Assembly: GCA_934630815.1 (NCBI GenBank)
Contig: CAKTWI010000026.1
Coordinates: 1 to 33,642 of the forward strand
Length of the DNA stretch: 33,642 nucleotides
Reading direction: 5' to 3'
From: an uncultured Senegalimassilia sp.
GTDB lineage: Bacteria; Actinomycetota; Coriobacteriia; Coriobacteriales; Eggerthellaceae
The notes beneath the pieces are model-generated. The model saw nothing but the letters and a program-made list of their open reading frames with translations, did no database searches and was not told where the DNA came from. A program made the translations under genes and the position numbers. Of the stretch, positions 1 through 7,587 are shown piece after piece. Positions within the stretch are counted from its first letter, which is position 1. Each line of letters starts with the position of its first letter.

Positions 1-74
1 CTCGCGGAGGGCGCTTTTCTTATGCGCGCAGGGCGGCGGCATCGCGCCGGGACCGCGCACGGCATGCGCCGAGA

Positions 75-111
75 AGGCCCGCAGGGGGTATCCCCCCCTG
101 CGGGCCTTTTG
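75..111 (+). terminator. Intrinsic terminator of a gene left of the window
   Basis: A GC-rich inverted repeat (GGCCCGCAGGGGG pairing with CCCCCTGCGGGCC) is followed by TTTT on the plus strand. No gene lies between the window start and this site, so it probably ends a plus-strand transcript entering from the left. Confidence 0.7.
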
Positions 112-287
112 CGTCTTAGGCCCCCGAACTGCGCAGGGACTCTGCGCTTTTGCGGCGCAAGCGCCCGGCATTGTCGAAGGGTCCTTGCCGCATTGTCTGG
201 TAAGCCACCGAAGGGCTTCCTGCGCTCGCGAACCTGCTTGATGGCAGATGACCGCGAGCCGCGGACGGCCGCGAATCGCGCCCTGAA

Positions 288-321
288 GGCCCGCAGGGGG
301 GGGATGCTCCCCTCGCGGGCC
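288..321. repeat. Second copy of the terminator-like hairpin
   Basis: The arms GGCCCGC and GCGGGCC surround a G-rich then C-rich core. The left flank repeats GAAGGCCCGCAGGGGG found at the terminator near 75-111. There is no T-run after it, so it looks like a decayed duplicate rather than a working terminator. Confidence 0.5.
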
Positions 322-499
322 TCTCCGCGTTCTGGGGCCGCCCCGCGGGTTTCGGGCGGGCGCTGCGCGCCTGCTCGGTCCTGCGCTGTATGCGCTCCGT
401 GTAATCGGCCCTGGCGCTTCCGATGGGCATCTCTGGGCTATGGGCTGGTCGGAGGCCGGCTTTCTTCCGTTATGCGCCGCTTCCCGATTCGGATTTATA

Positions 500-532
500 T
501 TGGTCACTGAAAGCGCTTATGAGGACTATAAT
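500..532 (+). promoter_or_regulatory. Possible promoter for the symporter at 760
   Basis: A perfect TATAAT (527-532) lies in an AT-rich patch of an otherwise GC-rich region. The best upstream match TTGGTC (500-505) is 21 bp away, too far for a standard sigma70 promoter, so the -35 assignment is weak. If used, the transcript has a leader of about 220 nt. Confidence 0.35.
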
Positions 533-634
533 CTCAAAGTTATATACAGTTCATTGGCGCAATGCGGGTGTCGGGGATTGTACGAGTCGTTAATATCGGC
601 ATCGTTCGCTCGGCGCTTGCGGGGTCTCATGCGG

Positions 635-716
635 ACCTGCCGAAGACGGTAGGTGAATCTGCTTTGCGGCAAGCCTTCTTCAGCTTGAAATCGTAAACAG
701 GTCCGGACCGTTTACG
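635..716 (+). promoter_or_regulatory. Structured leader of the symporter gene: two inverted repeats
   Basis: An 8-bp stem with an AAGA loop lies at 635-654 (ACCTGCCG/CGGTAGGT, one G-U pair). A nearly perfect palindrome lies at 692-716: CGTAAAC-A-GGTCC facing GGACC-GTTTACG. The palindrome ends 43 nt before the start codon. It could be an operator for a dimeric repressor or an RNA hairpin. I do not recognise a known riboswitch class. Confidence 0.45.
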
Positions 717-759
717 GCATGTTCGCAGGATTGCGCCATCGTAAAGATGGGAGATTGTT

Positions 760-2142
760 ATGTCAGCTAATTCAGGGGGCGCACGTGCGTCCTGGTCGGG
801 CAAGTGGGCGTTTATTTTGGCTGCTGCGGCTTCGGCTATCGGCTTGGGAAACCTGTGGCGTTTTCCGTATCTGGCTGCGAAGTATGGTGGCGGCGTATTC
901 CTTATCACTTATGTGGTACTGGTTGTCACGTTCGGCTTCACGTTGATGATGCTTGAGGCGGCGCTTGGTCGCAAAACCGGGCAGAGTGCGCTTGGTGCTT
1001 TTAAATCCTTCGGGAAGAAATACGCCTTCATCGGCATTTTCACTTCCGCGATTCCGTTCATCATCGTGCCGTATTACTGCATCATCGGTGGTTGGGTGCT
1101 CAAGTATGCTGGCGCGTACCTTATGGATGGCTCTGCGGCCCTTGCTGATGGCGGTACGTATTTCACCAACTTCATTGGCGGTGGCGGGGAGAGCTTCATT
1201 TGGGCTATCGCCTTTCTGCTTATCGTGTTCGCAATTGTGGCACTGGGTGTGAAGAACGGCATCGAGCGTGCAAATCGCATCCTTATGCCCGTGCTGCTGG
1301 TTATGACGGCCGGCATCTGCATTTATGAGCTCACGCTTCCTGGTGCTATTGACGGTGTGGCATATTACTTGACGCCGGATTTTAGCAAGTTCAGCGTTGA
1401 GCTGGTCATTGCCGCACTTGGTCAGATGTTCTACAGCCTCTCTTTGGCCATGGGCATCATGATTACCTACGGTTCCTACATGCAGAAGTCTGACAATCTT
1501 GAGCAGTCCGTGCGCCGTATCGAGCTGTTCGACACCGGCTATGCGTTCCTGGCTGGTTTGATGATCGTGCCTGCCGCGTTTGTTGCCATGGGTTCCGCTG
1601 AGGCTGTGGCTTCGAAGTCCGGTCCGTCGCTGATGTTCGTGATCTTGCCCACTGTGTTCGATCAGATGGGCGGCATCGCCTCGATCATGGGCTTCTTGTT
1701 CTTCCTGTTGGTGGTGTTCGCTGCGCTGACCAGCTCCATTTCGCTCACTGAAACTTGTGTGTCCATCGTTCAGGACTCTGCGCATATCACGCGTAAAAAG
1801 GCGCTTATTGCTTCCATGGTGTTCATTTTCGTGATGGCCATGATCGTGAACATGGGCTATTGCCAGCTGGCCTTCATCGAGCCGCTGGGACCGGGCAGCA
1901 CCATTCTGGACTTCCTGGACTTCATCTCAAACTCCGTGATGATGCCGATTGCCGCGTTGATGGCTTGCGTGTTCGTCGGCTGGGTGATCAAGCCCAAGGC
2001 CATCATCGACGAGGTGAAATCCTCTGGCCCGTTCAAGGCGGAGAAGATGTTCACCGTCATGGTGAAGTTTATTGCGCCCGTGCTGCTGGTGGTTATCTTG
2101 GTTGCCTATGTTGCTGCGCAGTTCGGTTTGTTCAGCATGTAG
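760..2142 (+). CDS. Sodium-dependent transporter, neurotransmitter:sodium symporter (NSS/SNF) family
   Basis: A 460-residue polytopic membrane protein. The first helix carries the family hallmark GNLWRFPY (residues 30-37), which in LeuT-fold transporters shapes the sodium and substrate sites. The strongly hydrophobic segments fit the 11-12 helices usual for bacterial members. Family members import amino acids such as tryptophan, tyrosine, leucine or methionine with sodium; the substrate cannot be read from the sequence. The start at 760 follows a GGGAG site about 6 nt upstream. The gene stands alone, with a structured leader upstream and a terminator at 2202-2231. An amino-acid catabolic or assimilatory role fits the neighbouring aminotransferase, but that link is only inference. 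Confidence 0.93.
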   Translation: MSANSGGARASWSGKWAFILAAAASAIGLGNLWRFPYLAAKYGGGVFLITYVVLVVTFGFTLMMLEAALGRKTGQSALGAFKSFGKKYAFIGIFTSAIPFIIVPYYCIIGGWVLKYAGAYLMDGSAALADGGTYFTNFIGGGGESFIWAIAFLLIVFAIVALGVKNGIERANRILMPVLLVMTAGICIYELTLPGAIDGVAYYLTPDFSKFSVELVIAALGQMFYSLSLAMGIMITYGSYMQKSDNLEQSVRRIELFDTGYAFLAGLMIVPAAFVAMGSAEAVASKSGPSLMFVILPTVFDQMGGIASIMGFLFFLLVVFAALTSSISLTETCVSIVQDSAHITRKKALIASMVFIFVMAMIVNMGYCQLAFIEPLGPGSTILDFLDFISNSVMMPIAALMACVFVGWVIKPKAIIDEVKSSGPFKAEKMFTVMVKFIAPVLLVVILVAYVAAQFGLFSM

Positions 2143-2201
2143 CGCATTAGAGCGTTCGTGCAGCAACCTCATTATGTAGGGTAGATAGCATGTCTGTTGA
2201 A

Positions 2202-2231
2202 GGGTCGTCGACGCTGGTCGGCGGCCCTTTT
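2202..2231 (+). terminator. Intrinsic terminator after the NSS symporter
   Basis: An 11-bp stem (GGGTCGTCGAC/GTCGGCGGCCC with two G-U pairs) with a GCTG loop is followed by TTTT, 60 nt after the stop codon. Confidence 0.8.
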
Positions 2232-2660
2232 GCGTGAGATACGCTTTTGACCGTGTTCGATTTTTGAGGGCTTGTGGACATGCGCGGATTCTTTCACTGC
2301 GTACTATGGGCTTGCTAGGTGAAGAGAAGCGAGTGGTTGTGCGGTGGCGAATAAAGGCTTCGCCTTAGTAGCGAGGATCGGTTGCTGTCGGTTCCTTCGG
2401 GCATGCTTCACGTTGAGAGTTGCGGCATGGGCAGCTGGGCGCGACGATTCTTCTCGTTATAAGGGGAGGGGGCGGCGCATTGCGTCGTCGGCTTCGAGGG
2501 AAACCTTTTCAATGAGGTCAGCGTTTGCCGAGGAGTTTTGCTCGTTGATTGTTTCGAACAGGTAAATTCCTACGTGGTTGCGTCCTTTCGGCCCGCCGTA
2601 GGGCCGGATGTTCCCCATGTACCCTCTGCTTTGGGTGTAAGGTATTCCGCAAGCGTTATT
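2232..2660. other. Long intergenic stretch upstream of ilvE
   Basis: No credible gene is visible. It holds a small hairpin at 2355-2367 (AAGGC/GCCTT) and one at about 2590-2609 (GGCCC/GGGCC). A weak promoter-like pair, TTGCTC at 2538 and TAAATT at 2563 (19-bp spacer), could drive ilvE. I looked for a T-box (GGTGGNACCGCG) and found none. Confidence 0.4.
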
Positions 2661-2668
2661 TGCACGTT

Positions 2669-2683
2669 GGGCGCAAAGCGCCC
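2669..2683 (+). promoter_or_regulatory. Hairpin just before the ilvE ribosome binding site
   Basis: GGGCGC-AAA-GCGCCC is a perfect 6-bp stem followed by TTTC. It ends 7 nt before the AAGGAG site (2691-2696) of ilvE. The placement suggests a transcription- or translation-level control hairpin, though no antiterminator is evident. Confidence 0.4.
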
Positions 2684-2703
2684 TTTCACGAAGGAGCATC
2701 ACG

Positions 2704-3759
2704 ATGGTCGAGAAGAAGGATCTTGACTGGGGCAGCCTTGATTTCGGCTACCATCAGACCGACTACAGCTACGAAGCTCATTGGAAGGATGGCGAGTGGG
2801 ACGAGGGCGGTTTGACCACCGACCACGACCTGCATCTTTCCGAGTGTGCCGGCATCTTCCATTATTGCCAGGAAGTGTTCGAGGGTCTGAAGGCCTATAC
2901 CACCGATGAGGGCTCCATCGTTTGCTTCCGTCCGGATATGAATGCAAGCCGCATGTTTGATTCCGCTGAGCGTCTTGAGATGCCGGGCTTCCCGAAGGAT
3001 CGCTTCGTCGAGGCCGTTAAGGAAGTTGTGAAGGCGAATGCCGCGTGGGTGCCGCCGTTTGGCTCTGGCGCCACGCTGTACGTGCGCCCGTTCATGATCG
3101 GTTCCGGCGAGGTCATCGGCGTGGCTCCGGCTCCCGAGTACACGTTCCGCATCCTGGTCACGCCCGTTGGCCCGTACTTCAAGGGCGGCTTGAAGCCGAT
3201 CAAGCTGCGCGTGTCCGAGTATGACCGCGCCGCACCGCACGGCACCGGCAACATCAAGGCTGGTTTGAACTACGCCATGTCGCTGCGCCCGACCATGGAG
3301 GCGCATCGCAACGGCTACGCTGAGAATATCTACCTGGATTCGCAAAGCCGCACCTACATTGAGGAGACCGGCGGCGCGAACGTGCTGTTCGTGAAGGAGG
3401 ATGGCACGCTGGTGGTGCCGAAGTCCCACACCGATTCCATCCTGCCCTCCATCACCCGTCGCAGCCTGGTGCAGGTTGCCCAGGACCTGGGCATGACCGT
3501 TGACGAGCGCTATGTCACGTGGGAAGAGGTTGCCGGCGGCGAGTTCGTGGAGTGCGGCCTGTGCGGCACTGCGGCCGTCATCAGCCCGGTCGGCCAGATC
3601 GACAACAAGGTCAACGGCGCCGATCAGGAGGTCGTCTTCCCGGCTGGCTGCACCGAGATTGGCCCGGTCATGAAGCAGCTGCGCGAGACCCTCACCGGCA
3701 TCCAGGATGGCAAGCTGGAGGACAAGCACGGTTGGGTCTGCAAGATCGACGTCGACTAG
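2704..3759 (+). CDS. ilvE: Branched-chain amino acid aminotransferase
   Basis: A 351-residue fold-type IV PLP enzyme that interconverts leucine, isoleucine and valine with their 2-oxo acids, using glutamate/2-oxoglutarate. The N-terminal FEGLKAY and RPDMNASRM segments and the ETGGANVLFV block are typical of the IlvE/BCAT family. The PLP-binding lysine is probably K185 in GNIKAGLNY. Length matches the 340-360 residue class of this enzyme. The ATG at 2704 has AAGGAG 7 nt upstream. It is a single-gene unit between the hairpin leader and a strong terminator. It may serve synthesis or fermentation of branched-chain amino acids; the direction cannot be told from sequence. Confidence 0.95.
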   Translation: MVEKKDLDWGSLDFGYHQTDYSYEAHWKDGEWDEGGLTTDHDLHLSECAGIFHYCQEVFEGLKAYTTDEGSIVCFRPDMNASRMFDSAERLEMPGFPKDRFVEAVKEVVKANAAWVPPFGSGATLYVRPFMIGSGEVIGVAPAPEYTFRILVTPVGPYFKGGLKPIKLRVSEYDRAAPHGTGNIKAGLNYAMSLRPTMEAHRNGYAENIYLDSQSRTYIEETGGANVLFVKEDGTLVVPKSHTDSILPSITRRSLVQVAQDLGMTVDERYVTWEEVAGGEFVECGLCGTAAVISPVGQIDNKVNGADQEVVFPAGCTEIGPVMKQLRETLTGIQDGKLEDKHGWVCKIDVD

Positions 3760-3790
3760 TCGTTTGCTACATAGCTTGATGCAGACGATA

Positions 3791-3826
3791 ACGGGGAAAG
3801 CAGGAGGGCCTGCTTTCCCCGTTTTT
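3791..3826 (+). terminator. Intrinsic terminator after ilvE
   Basis: A perfect 14-bp stem (ACGGGGAAAGCAGG/CCTGCTTTCCCCGT) with an AGGG loop is followed by a T-run. It lies 31 nt past the ilvE stop. Confidence 0.92.
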
Positions 3827-3978
3827 GCGTTTGCTGGGATTCTGCGGGACGGAAGCCCTGACGCAACATATCCTTCGCATATCCTAAGTGCTTCGTAAAC
3901 GGCTGTTTGCGCCGCGCTTGACGTTCTACTGGTTACTGTTTTCCCAGCTCAGGCGGATGCCGGTGTTGCGCCTGCTTC

Positions 3979-4515
3979 CTAGTAATTCTCGGCGTTGATT
4001 TCGAAGTATGCCTGCGGGTGGTTGCATACGGGGCAAACGTCGGGGGCCTTGGTGCCTACGACGATATGGCCGCAGTTACGGCACTCCCACACCTTGACCT
4101 CGCTCTTCTCGAACACCTGAGCGGTCTCCACGTTGTGCAGCAGCGCGCGGTAGCGCTCCTCATGATGCTTCTCGATAGCGCCGACCTGGCGGAACTTCTC
4201 GGCCAGCTCGGGGAAACCCTCCTCCTCGGCGGTCTTCGCGAAGCCCTCGTACATGTCGGTCCACTCGAAGTTCTCGCCGTTTGCGGCATCCTCGAGGTTC
4301 TCCGCCGTGGAGCCGATGCCCTGAAGCTCGCGCAGCCACATCTTGGCGTGGTACTGCTCGTTGGCCGACGTTTTGCGGAAGATCTCGGCGATCTGCTCGA
4401 AGCCTTCCTTCTTCGCCACCGATGCGAAATAGGTGTACTTGTTCGTTGCCTGCGACTCGCCAGCGAAGGCGGCCTGCAGGTTTTTCTCGGTTTGCGTTCC
4501 TTCGTACTTGCTCAT
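3979..4515 (-). CDS. rbr: Rubrerythrin
   Basis: A 178-residue protein made of a ferritin-like diiron domain followed by a rubredoxin-like domain. The N-terminal half has the helix pattern with the iron-ligand segments [12 protein letters not shown] and [11 protein letters not shown]. The C-terminus carries C145-x2-C148 and C161-x2-C164, which bind the rubredoxin-type iron. Family members reduce hydrogen peroxide with electrons from NAD(P)H via rubredoxin-type partners, protecting anaerobes. A longer frame extends to 4689, but the ATG at 4515 has a GAGAGGGG site upstream and matches the family N-terminus. It faces ilvE convergently and diverges from ychF. A promoter with an overlapping palindrome lies upstream. 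Confidence 0.96.
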   Translation of the reverse strand: MSKYEGTQTEKNLQAAFAGESQATNKYTYFASVAKKEGFEQIAEIFRKTSANEQYHAKMWLRELQGIGSTAENLEDAANGENFEWTDMYEGFAKTAEEEGFPELAEKFRQVGAIEKHHEERYRALLHNVETAQVFEKSEVKVWECRNCGHIVVGTKAPDVCPVCNHPQAYFEINAENY

Positions 4516-4583
4516 GAGAAACCCCTCTCGCTGTGTTGGCCCGCAGCGCCCCTGCGCGCGGTGCCTTTGGTTTCCATCTATCG

Positions 4584-4623
4584 ATGGTATGGGCAAACGC
4601 GCGGCGGCGCAATCGTTTGCGCC
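4584..4623 (-). promoter_or_regulatory. Rubrerythrin promoter with overlapping palindrome
   Basis: On the minus strand TTGCGC (4607-4612) and TACCAT (4584-4589) are 17 bp apart, a reasonable -35/-10 pair. A perfect 7-bp inverted repeat, GGCGCAA-N4-TTGCGCC (4606-4623), covers the -35 element. It could be a binding site for a regulator such as a peroxide-responsive repressor. It does not resemble the Bacillus PerR box. Confidence 0.5.
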
Positions 4624-4755
4624 GCTTTGTGACGCAACTGTTGCAAGGGGGTTGCTCTGGACAGTTTGGGCGTGCATTCGGCGGGGCATCGCGCTTGGGC
4701 GTTGTTTGCGGTATCATGAAGAGCACGTGTATTCACTAGTTAAGGAAGTTTCAGC

Positions 4756-5820
4756 ATGTCGCTTTCCATCGGTATCGTGGGCCTGCCCAATGTGGGCAAG
4801 TCCACGCTGTTCACGGCCCTCACGAACAAGGGCGGTTTGGCAGCCAACTACCCCTTCGCCACCATCGAGCCCAACGTCGGCATCGTTCCCGTTCCCGACG
4901 ATCGCCTGGAGAAGCTGGCCGAGATCGACCACCCTGCCAAGATCGTCCCCGCAACGGTCGAGTTCGTCGACATCGCCGGTCTGGTGGCGGGCGCCAGCCA
5001 GGGCGAAGGTCTGGGCAACCAGTTCCTCGCGAACATCCGCGAAACCGATGCCATCTGCGAAGTCGTGCGCTTCTTCAGCGACCCGGATGTCGTGCACGTC
5101 GACGGCCGTGTGAACCCTAGCTCGGACGTTGAAACCATCAAGACCGAGCTGATTCTGGCCGACATGGGCACGCTTGACAAGGCCATCCCGCGTCTGGAGA
5201 AGGAAGCGAAGCGCGACAAGGCCGGTGTGAAGAAGCTCGAGGTTGCGAAGAAGGTGCTCGAGGGCTTGAACGAAGGCCATCGCGCCCGCACGTTGAACCT
5301 GGACGAGGACGAGCAGGCTGCCATCTACGACCTGCACCTGCTCACCATGAAGCCCATCCTCTACATCGCCAACGTGGACGAGGACGCGCTCGACGCCGAC
5401 TTGGCCGAGATCGACGGCTGCCAGCCGGTGCCGATTTCCGCAAAGGTCGAGGCCGACCTGGCCGAGCTTGATCCCGCCGAGGCGAAGGAGTACCTGGAGG
5501 CCATGGGCCTTGAGGAGTCCGGCCTGGCGCGCCTGGTGCGCAGCGCTTACAAGCTGCTGGGCTTGCAGAGCTATTTCACCAGCGGCGAAACGGAAACGCG
5601 CGCTTGGACCATCCCCATCGGCGCGAAGGCCCCGCAGGCCGCCGGTGTCATCCACTCCGATTTCGAGCGCGGCTTCATCAAGGCCGAAACCGCTTCGTAT
5701 TCCGACTACGTGGAGCTGGGCGGTGAGCTGGGCTGCCGTAATGCCGGCAAGCTGCGCCAGGAAGGCAAGGAGTACGTGGTGCAGGACGGCGACGTCATGC
5801 ACTTCAAGTTCAACGTTTAA
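4756..5820 (+). CDS. ychF: Redox-regulated ribosome-associated ATPase/GTPase YchF (OLA1 family)
   Basis: A 354-residue Obg-class P-loop protein. It begins with the near-invariant GIVGLPNVGKST (P-loop, residues 9-17), has the YPFATIEPNVG switch I segment and the FVDIAGLV-GAS switch II segment, and ends in a TGS domain (GGELGCRNAGKLRQEGKEY region). YchF binds ribosomes and has ATPase activity linked to stress and translation control. Family length is about 360 residues, so it is complete. The ATG at 4756 follows an AAGGAAG site. It is monocistronic, with a strong hairpin after the stop. Confidence 0.97.
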   Translation: MSLSIGIVGLPNVGKSTLFTALTNKGGLAANYPFATIEPNVGIVPVPDDRLEKLAEIDHPAKIVPATVEFVDIAGLVAGASQGEGLGNQFLANIRETDAICEVVRFFSDPDVVHVDGRVNPSSDVETIKTELILADMGTLDKAIPRLEKEAKRDKAGVKKLEVAKKVLEGLNEGHRARTLNLDEDEQAAIYDLHLLTMKPILYIANVDEDALDADLAEIDGCQPVPISAKVEADLAELDPAEAKEYLEAMGLEESGLARLVRSAYKLLGLQSYFTSGETETRAWTIPIGAKAPQAAGVIHSDFERGFIKAETASYSDYVELGGELGCRNAGKLRQEGKEYVVQDGDVMHFKFNV

Positions 5821-5855
5821 AATGCCTGGTCAAACGGCGAATTAGCGAACTTCAC

Positions 5856-5885
5856 GGGGCGAATCCGGAAAACCGGGTTCGCCCC
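5856..5885 (+). terminator. Terminator hairpin after ychF
   Basis: A 13-bp stem (GGGGCGAATCCGG/CCGGGTTCGCCCC, one G-U pair) has an AAAA loop. The downstream T-run is poor (GCGTGCTTT), so efficiency is uncertain. The 140 nt from here to the queA promoter hold no gene. Confidence 0.65.
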
Positions 5886-6023
5886 GCGTGCTTTCGTGTC
5901 GCAACAGCGGCGGTGCCGGCGAAGGAGGGGTGCTCCGCACGTGTTGCTGCTTCAGGATGCGCGATTGTGCAGCAGCTTCTCCGGAGTGAATCGCGGCCCG
6001 TTTGCTGAGTGGTGCATGCGGAC

Positions 6024-6064
6024 TTTTCGCACATGCGCGAAAAACCATCTGGCTGGCGTATAAT
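6024..6064 (+). promoter_or_regulatory. queA promoter with upstream inverted repeat
   Basis: A perfect TATAAT lies at 6059-6064. The -35 position is occupied by part of an inverted repeat, TTTTCGC-N6-GCGAAAA (6024-6043), instead of a recognisable TTGACA. Such an arrangement fits an activator- or repressor-controlled promoter. The regulator is unknown. Confidence 0.5.
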
Positions 6065-6085
6065 CTGCCTGTTCGAAAGCTATTC

Positions 6086-6133
6086 GGCTGCGCTCGGCGC
6101 GGCCTTTTATATGCCCGGCGCAACGTGCCGGGC
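6086..6133 (+). promoter_or_regulatory. queA leader: terminator-like hairpin and second hairpin near the start
   Basis: An 8-bp stem GGCTGCGC/GCGCGGCC with a TCG loop and TTTTAT after it (6086-6108) lies just downstream of the -10 element. A second perfect stem GCCCGGC/GCCGGGC (6113-6133) follows, 7 nt before the AAGGAG site at 6141-6146. The first looks like an intrinsic terminator inside the leader, which suggests attenuation. I find no preQ1 aptamer. Confidence 0.45.
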
Positions 6134-6153
6134 GTGCGACAAGGAGCATCTCG

Positions 6154-7296
6154 ATGAAAACGAGCGATTTCGATTACGATCTTCCCCAGGAGCTCATCGC
6201 GCAGGAGCCGGCGGCGGTGCGCGATGCGTGCCGCATGCTGGTCATGGACCGCGAGACCGGCGCGATCGAGGACCGCATCTTCCGCGATATCATCGACTAT
6301 CTTGAGCCCGGCGATCTTCTGGTGGCGAACGAAACGCGCGTTTTGCCGGCGCGCCTGCTCGGCGCGAAGCGCGGAACGGGCGGGCAGTCCGAGGTGTTCC
6401 TGCTTCGCCAGCTTGTGGGCTCGAAGGCGCAGCCGTATGCGGGCGTGCCCCATATCCCCGGCCAGCCTGTTCCCGGTGAAAACCAGCAGGCTATCTGGGA
6501 GGTGCTCGTGCGTCCGGGCAAGCGCTTGAAGCCTGGCAGCGGTGCGGTGGTGGATTTCACGGACGGCGAAGGTAACGTTGCGCTGTCCGCCGAAATCGTT
6601 GACTGGGCCGAAGGCGCCCAGCGCGGCGAGCGCGTGGCGCGCCTGACCACCACGTACCCCTCGCTTGACGAGGCGCTTCATGCGGTGGGGCATACGCCGC
6701 TGCCGCCCTACATCAAGCATTATGCCGGCGATGAGGAGCTGTACCAAACGGTGTATTCCCGTCGCGAAAGCTCGGCGGCGGCACCTACGGCGGGTCTGCA
6801 TTTCACGCCCGAGCTGATCGAGCGCCTGCGCGAGAAGGGCATCGATTGGGAAACCGTCGAGCTTGAGGTGGGCCTTGACACGTTCCGCATCGTGGACGAG
6901 GAGGACCCGCTGGCCCATAAGATGCACACCGAGTTCTACACCGTGCCGCAGAAGACGGTCGACGCCATCAATCGCACGCACGCCAACGGCGGCCGCGTGA
7001 TCGCCGTTGGCACCACCAGCGTGCGCAGCTTGGAAAGCGCCTGGGATCCGTCGGCCGACAACGGGGCCGGCGCCATCACCGCGCGCGACCGCGACGCCAC
7101 CAGCCTGTATCTGCTGCCGGGCAGCACGTTCCACGTGGTGGATGCCCTGGTCACGAACTTCCACGTGCCGCGCAGCACGCTCATGATGCTGGTCAGCGCG
7201 TTCAGCACCCGTGAGAACATCATGAACGCCTATCAGCATGCCATCGAGGAGCGCTACCGCATGCTGTCGTTCGGCGACGCCATGTTCATCCGCTAG
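6154..7296 (+). CDS. queA: S-adenosylmethionine:tRNA ribosyltransferase-isomerase
   Basis: A 380-residue enzyme that transfers and isomerises the ribosyl group of S-adenosylmethionine onto 7-aminomethyl-7-deazaguanine in tRNA, giving epoxyqueuosine. Family landmarks are FDYDLPQELIAQ at the N-terminus, LVANETRVLPARL, the PLPPYIKH segment, the SSAAAPTAGLHFT block and the GTTSVRSLES block. The length is somewhat above the usual 340-360, mostly through inserts around residues 85-115. The ATG at 6154 is preceded by AAGGAG. queH and tgt lie just downstream, so three steps of the queuosine pathway are grouped here. Confidence 0.96.
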   Translation: MKTSDFDYDLPQELIAQEPAAVRDACRMLVMDRETGAIEDRIFRDIIDYLEPGDLLVANETRVLPARLLGAKRGTGGQSEVFLLRQLVGSKAQPYAGVPHIPGQPVPGENQQAIWEVLVRPGKRLKPGSGAVVDFTDGEGNVALSAEIVDWAEGAQRGERVARLTTTYPSLDEALHAVGHTPLPPYIKHYAGDEELYQTVYSRRESSAAAPTAGLHFTPELIERLREKGIDWETVELEVGLDTFRIVDEEDPLAHKMHTEFYTVPQKTVDAINRTHANGGRVIAVGTTSVRSLESAWDPSADNGAGAITARDRDATSLYLLPGSTFHVVDALVTNFHVPRSTLMMLVSAFSTRENIMNAYQHAIEERYRMLSFGDAMFIR

Positions 7297-7386
7297 CATT
7301 CGCTTAAGAGGGAAGCGGCCGGCGAAAGGGTTTTGCGAGCCCAAAATCCGTGTCGTACACAAGGGTTATGTTATAGGGGTTTGGTC

Positions 7387-7429
7387 GTATGCCTTCCGTT
7401 TCTCTGGCAACGAGAAACGGAAGGCATAC
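7387..7429. terminator. Perfect 18-bp inverted repeat between queA and queH
   Basis: GTATGCCTTCCGTTTCTC pairs exactly with its complement across a 7-nt loop (7405-7411), followed by TTATTT. It lies between the convergent queA and queH, so it can end transcripts from both sides. The remaining sequence of the 290-nt gap shows nothing else. Confidence 0.75.
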
Positions 7430-7587
7430 TTATTTGCTCGGGGCGAAGTGCGATGCGGAAACCAGGTGAGAACGGCAGGGTCCTTGCTTTGGGATATAGA
7501 CGCAAGCTCTTTGCTCGCCGTTTTGCGTTTGCGGGTGCAATGCGCCAGCGAGAGCGGGGCGTATCTGTCGAGCTAATGGAGTAGCTG

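Larger units (their letters stand above)
112..634. other. Non-coding stretch without a recognisable gene
   Basis: Open frames here are high-GC, Arg/Pro-rich and resemble no protein I recognise, and none has a good ribosome binding site. Apart from the duplicated hairpin (288-321) and an AT-richer patch near 485-550 with a possible promoter, I see nothing specific. Confidence 0.5.

Noticed and set aside
22..510. 162-residue plus-strand open frame at the left edge
   Set aside because: It reads straight through a terminator and a hairpin duplicate, is Arg/Pro-rich and has no ribosome binding site.
2457..2702. 81-residue minus-strand frame before ilvE, with a possible 53-residue version having an AGAGGG site
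   Set aside because: Its composition is less artificial than other shadows, but it resembles nothing and overlaps the ilvE leader, so evidence is too thin.
2232..2703. T-box or leader-peptide attenuator for ilvE
   Set aside because: No T-box GGTGGNACCGCG core and no short frame rich in Leu, Ile or Val codons was found.
5842..7362. 506-residue minus-strand open frame opposite queA
   Set aside because: It is antisense to a conserved gene and runs through the queA promoter and terminator region; no family features.
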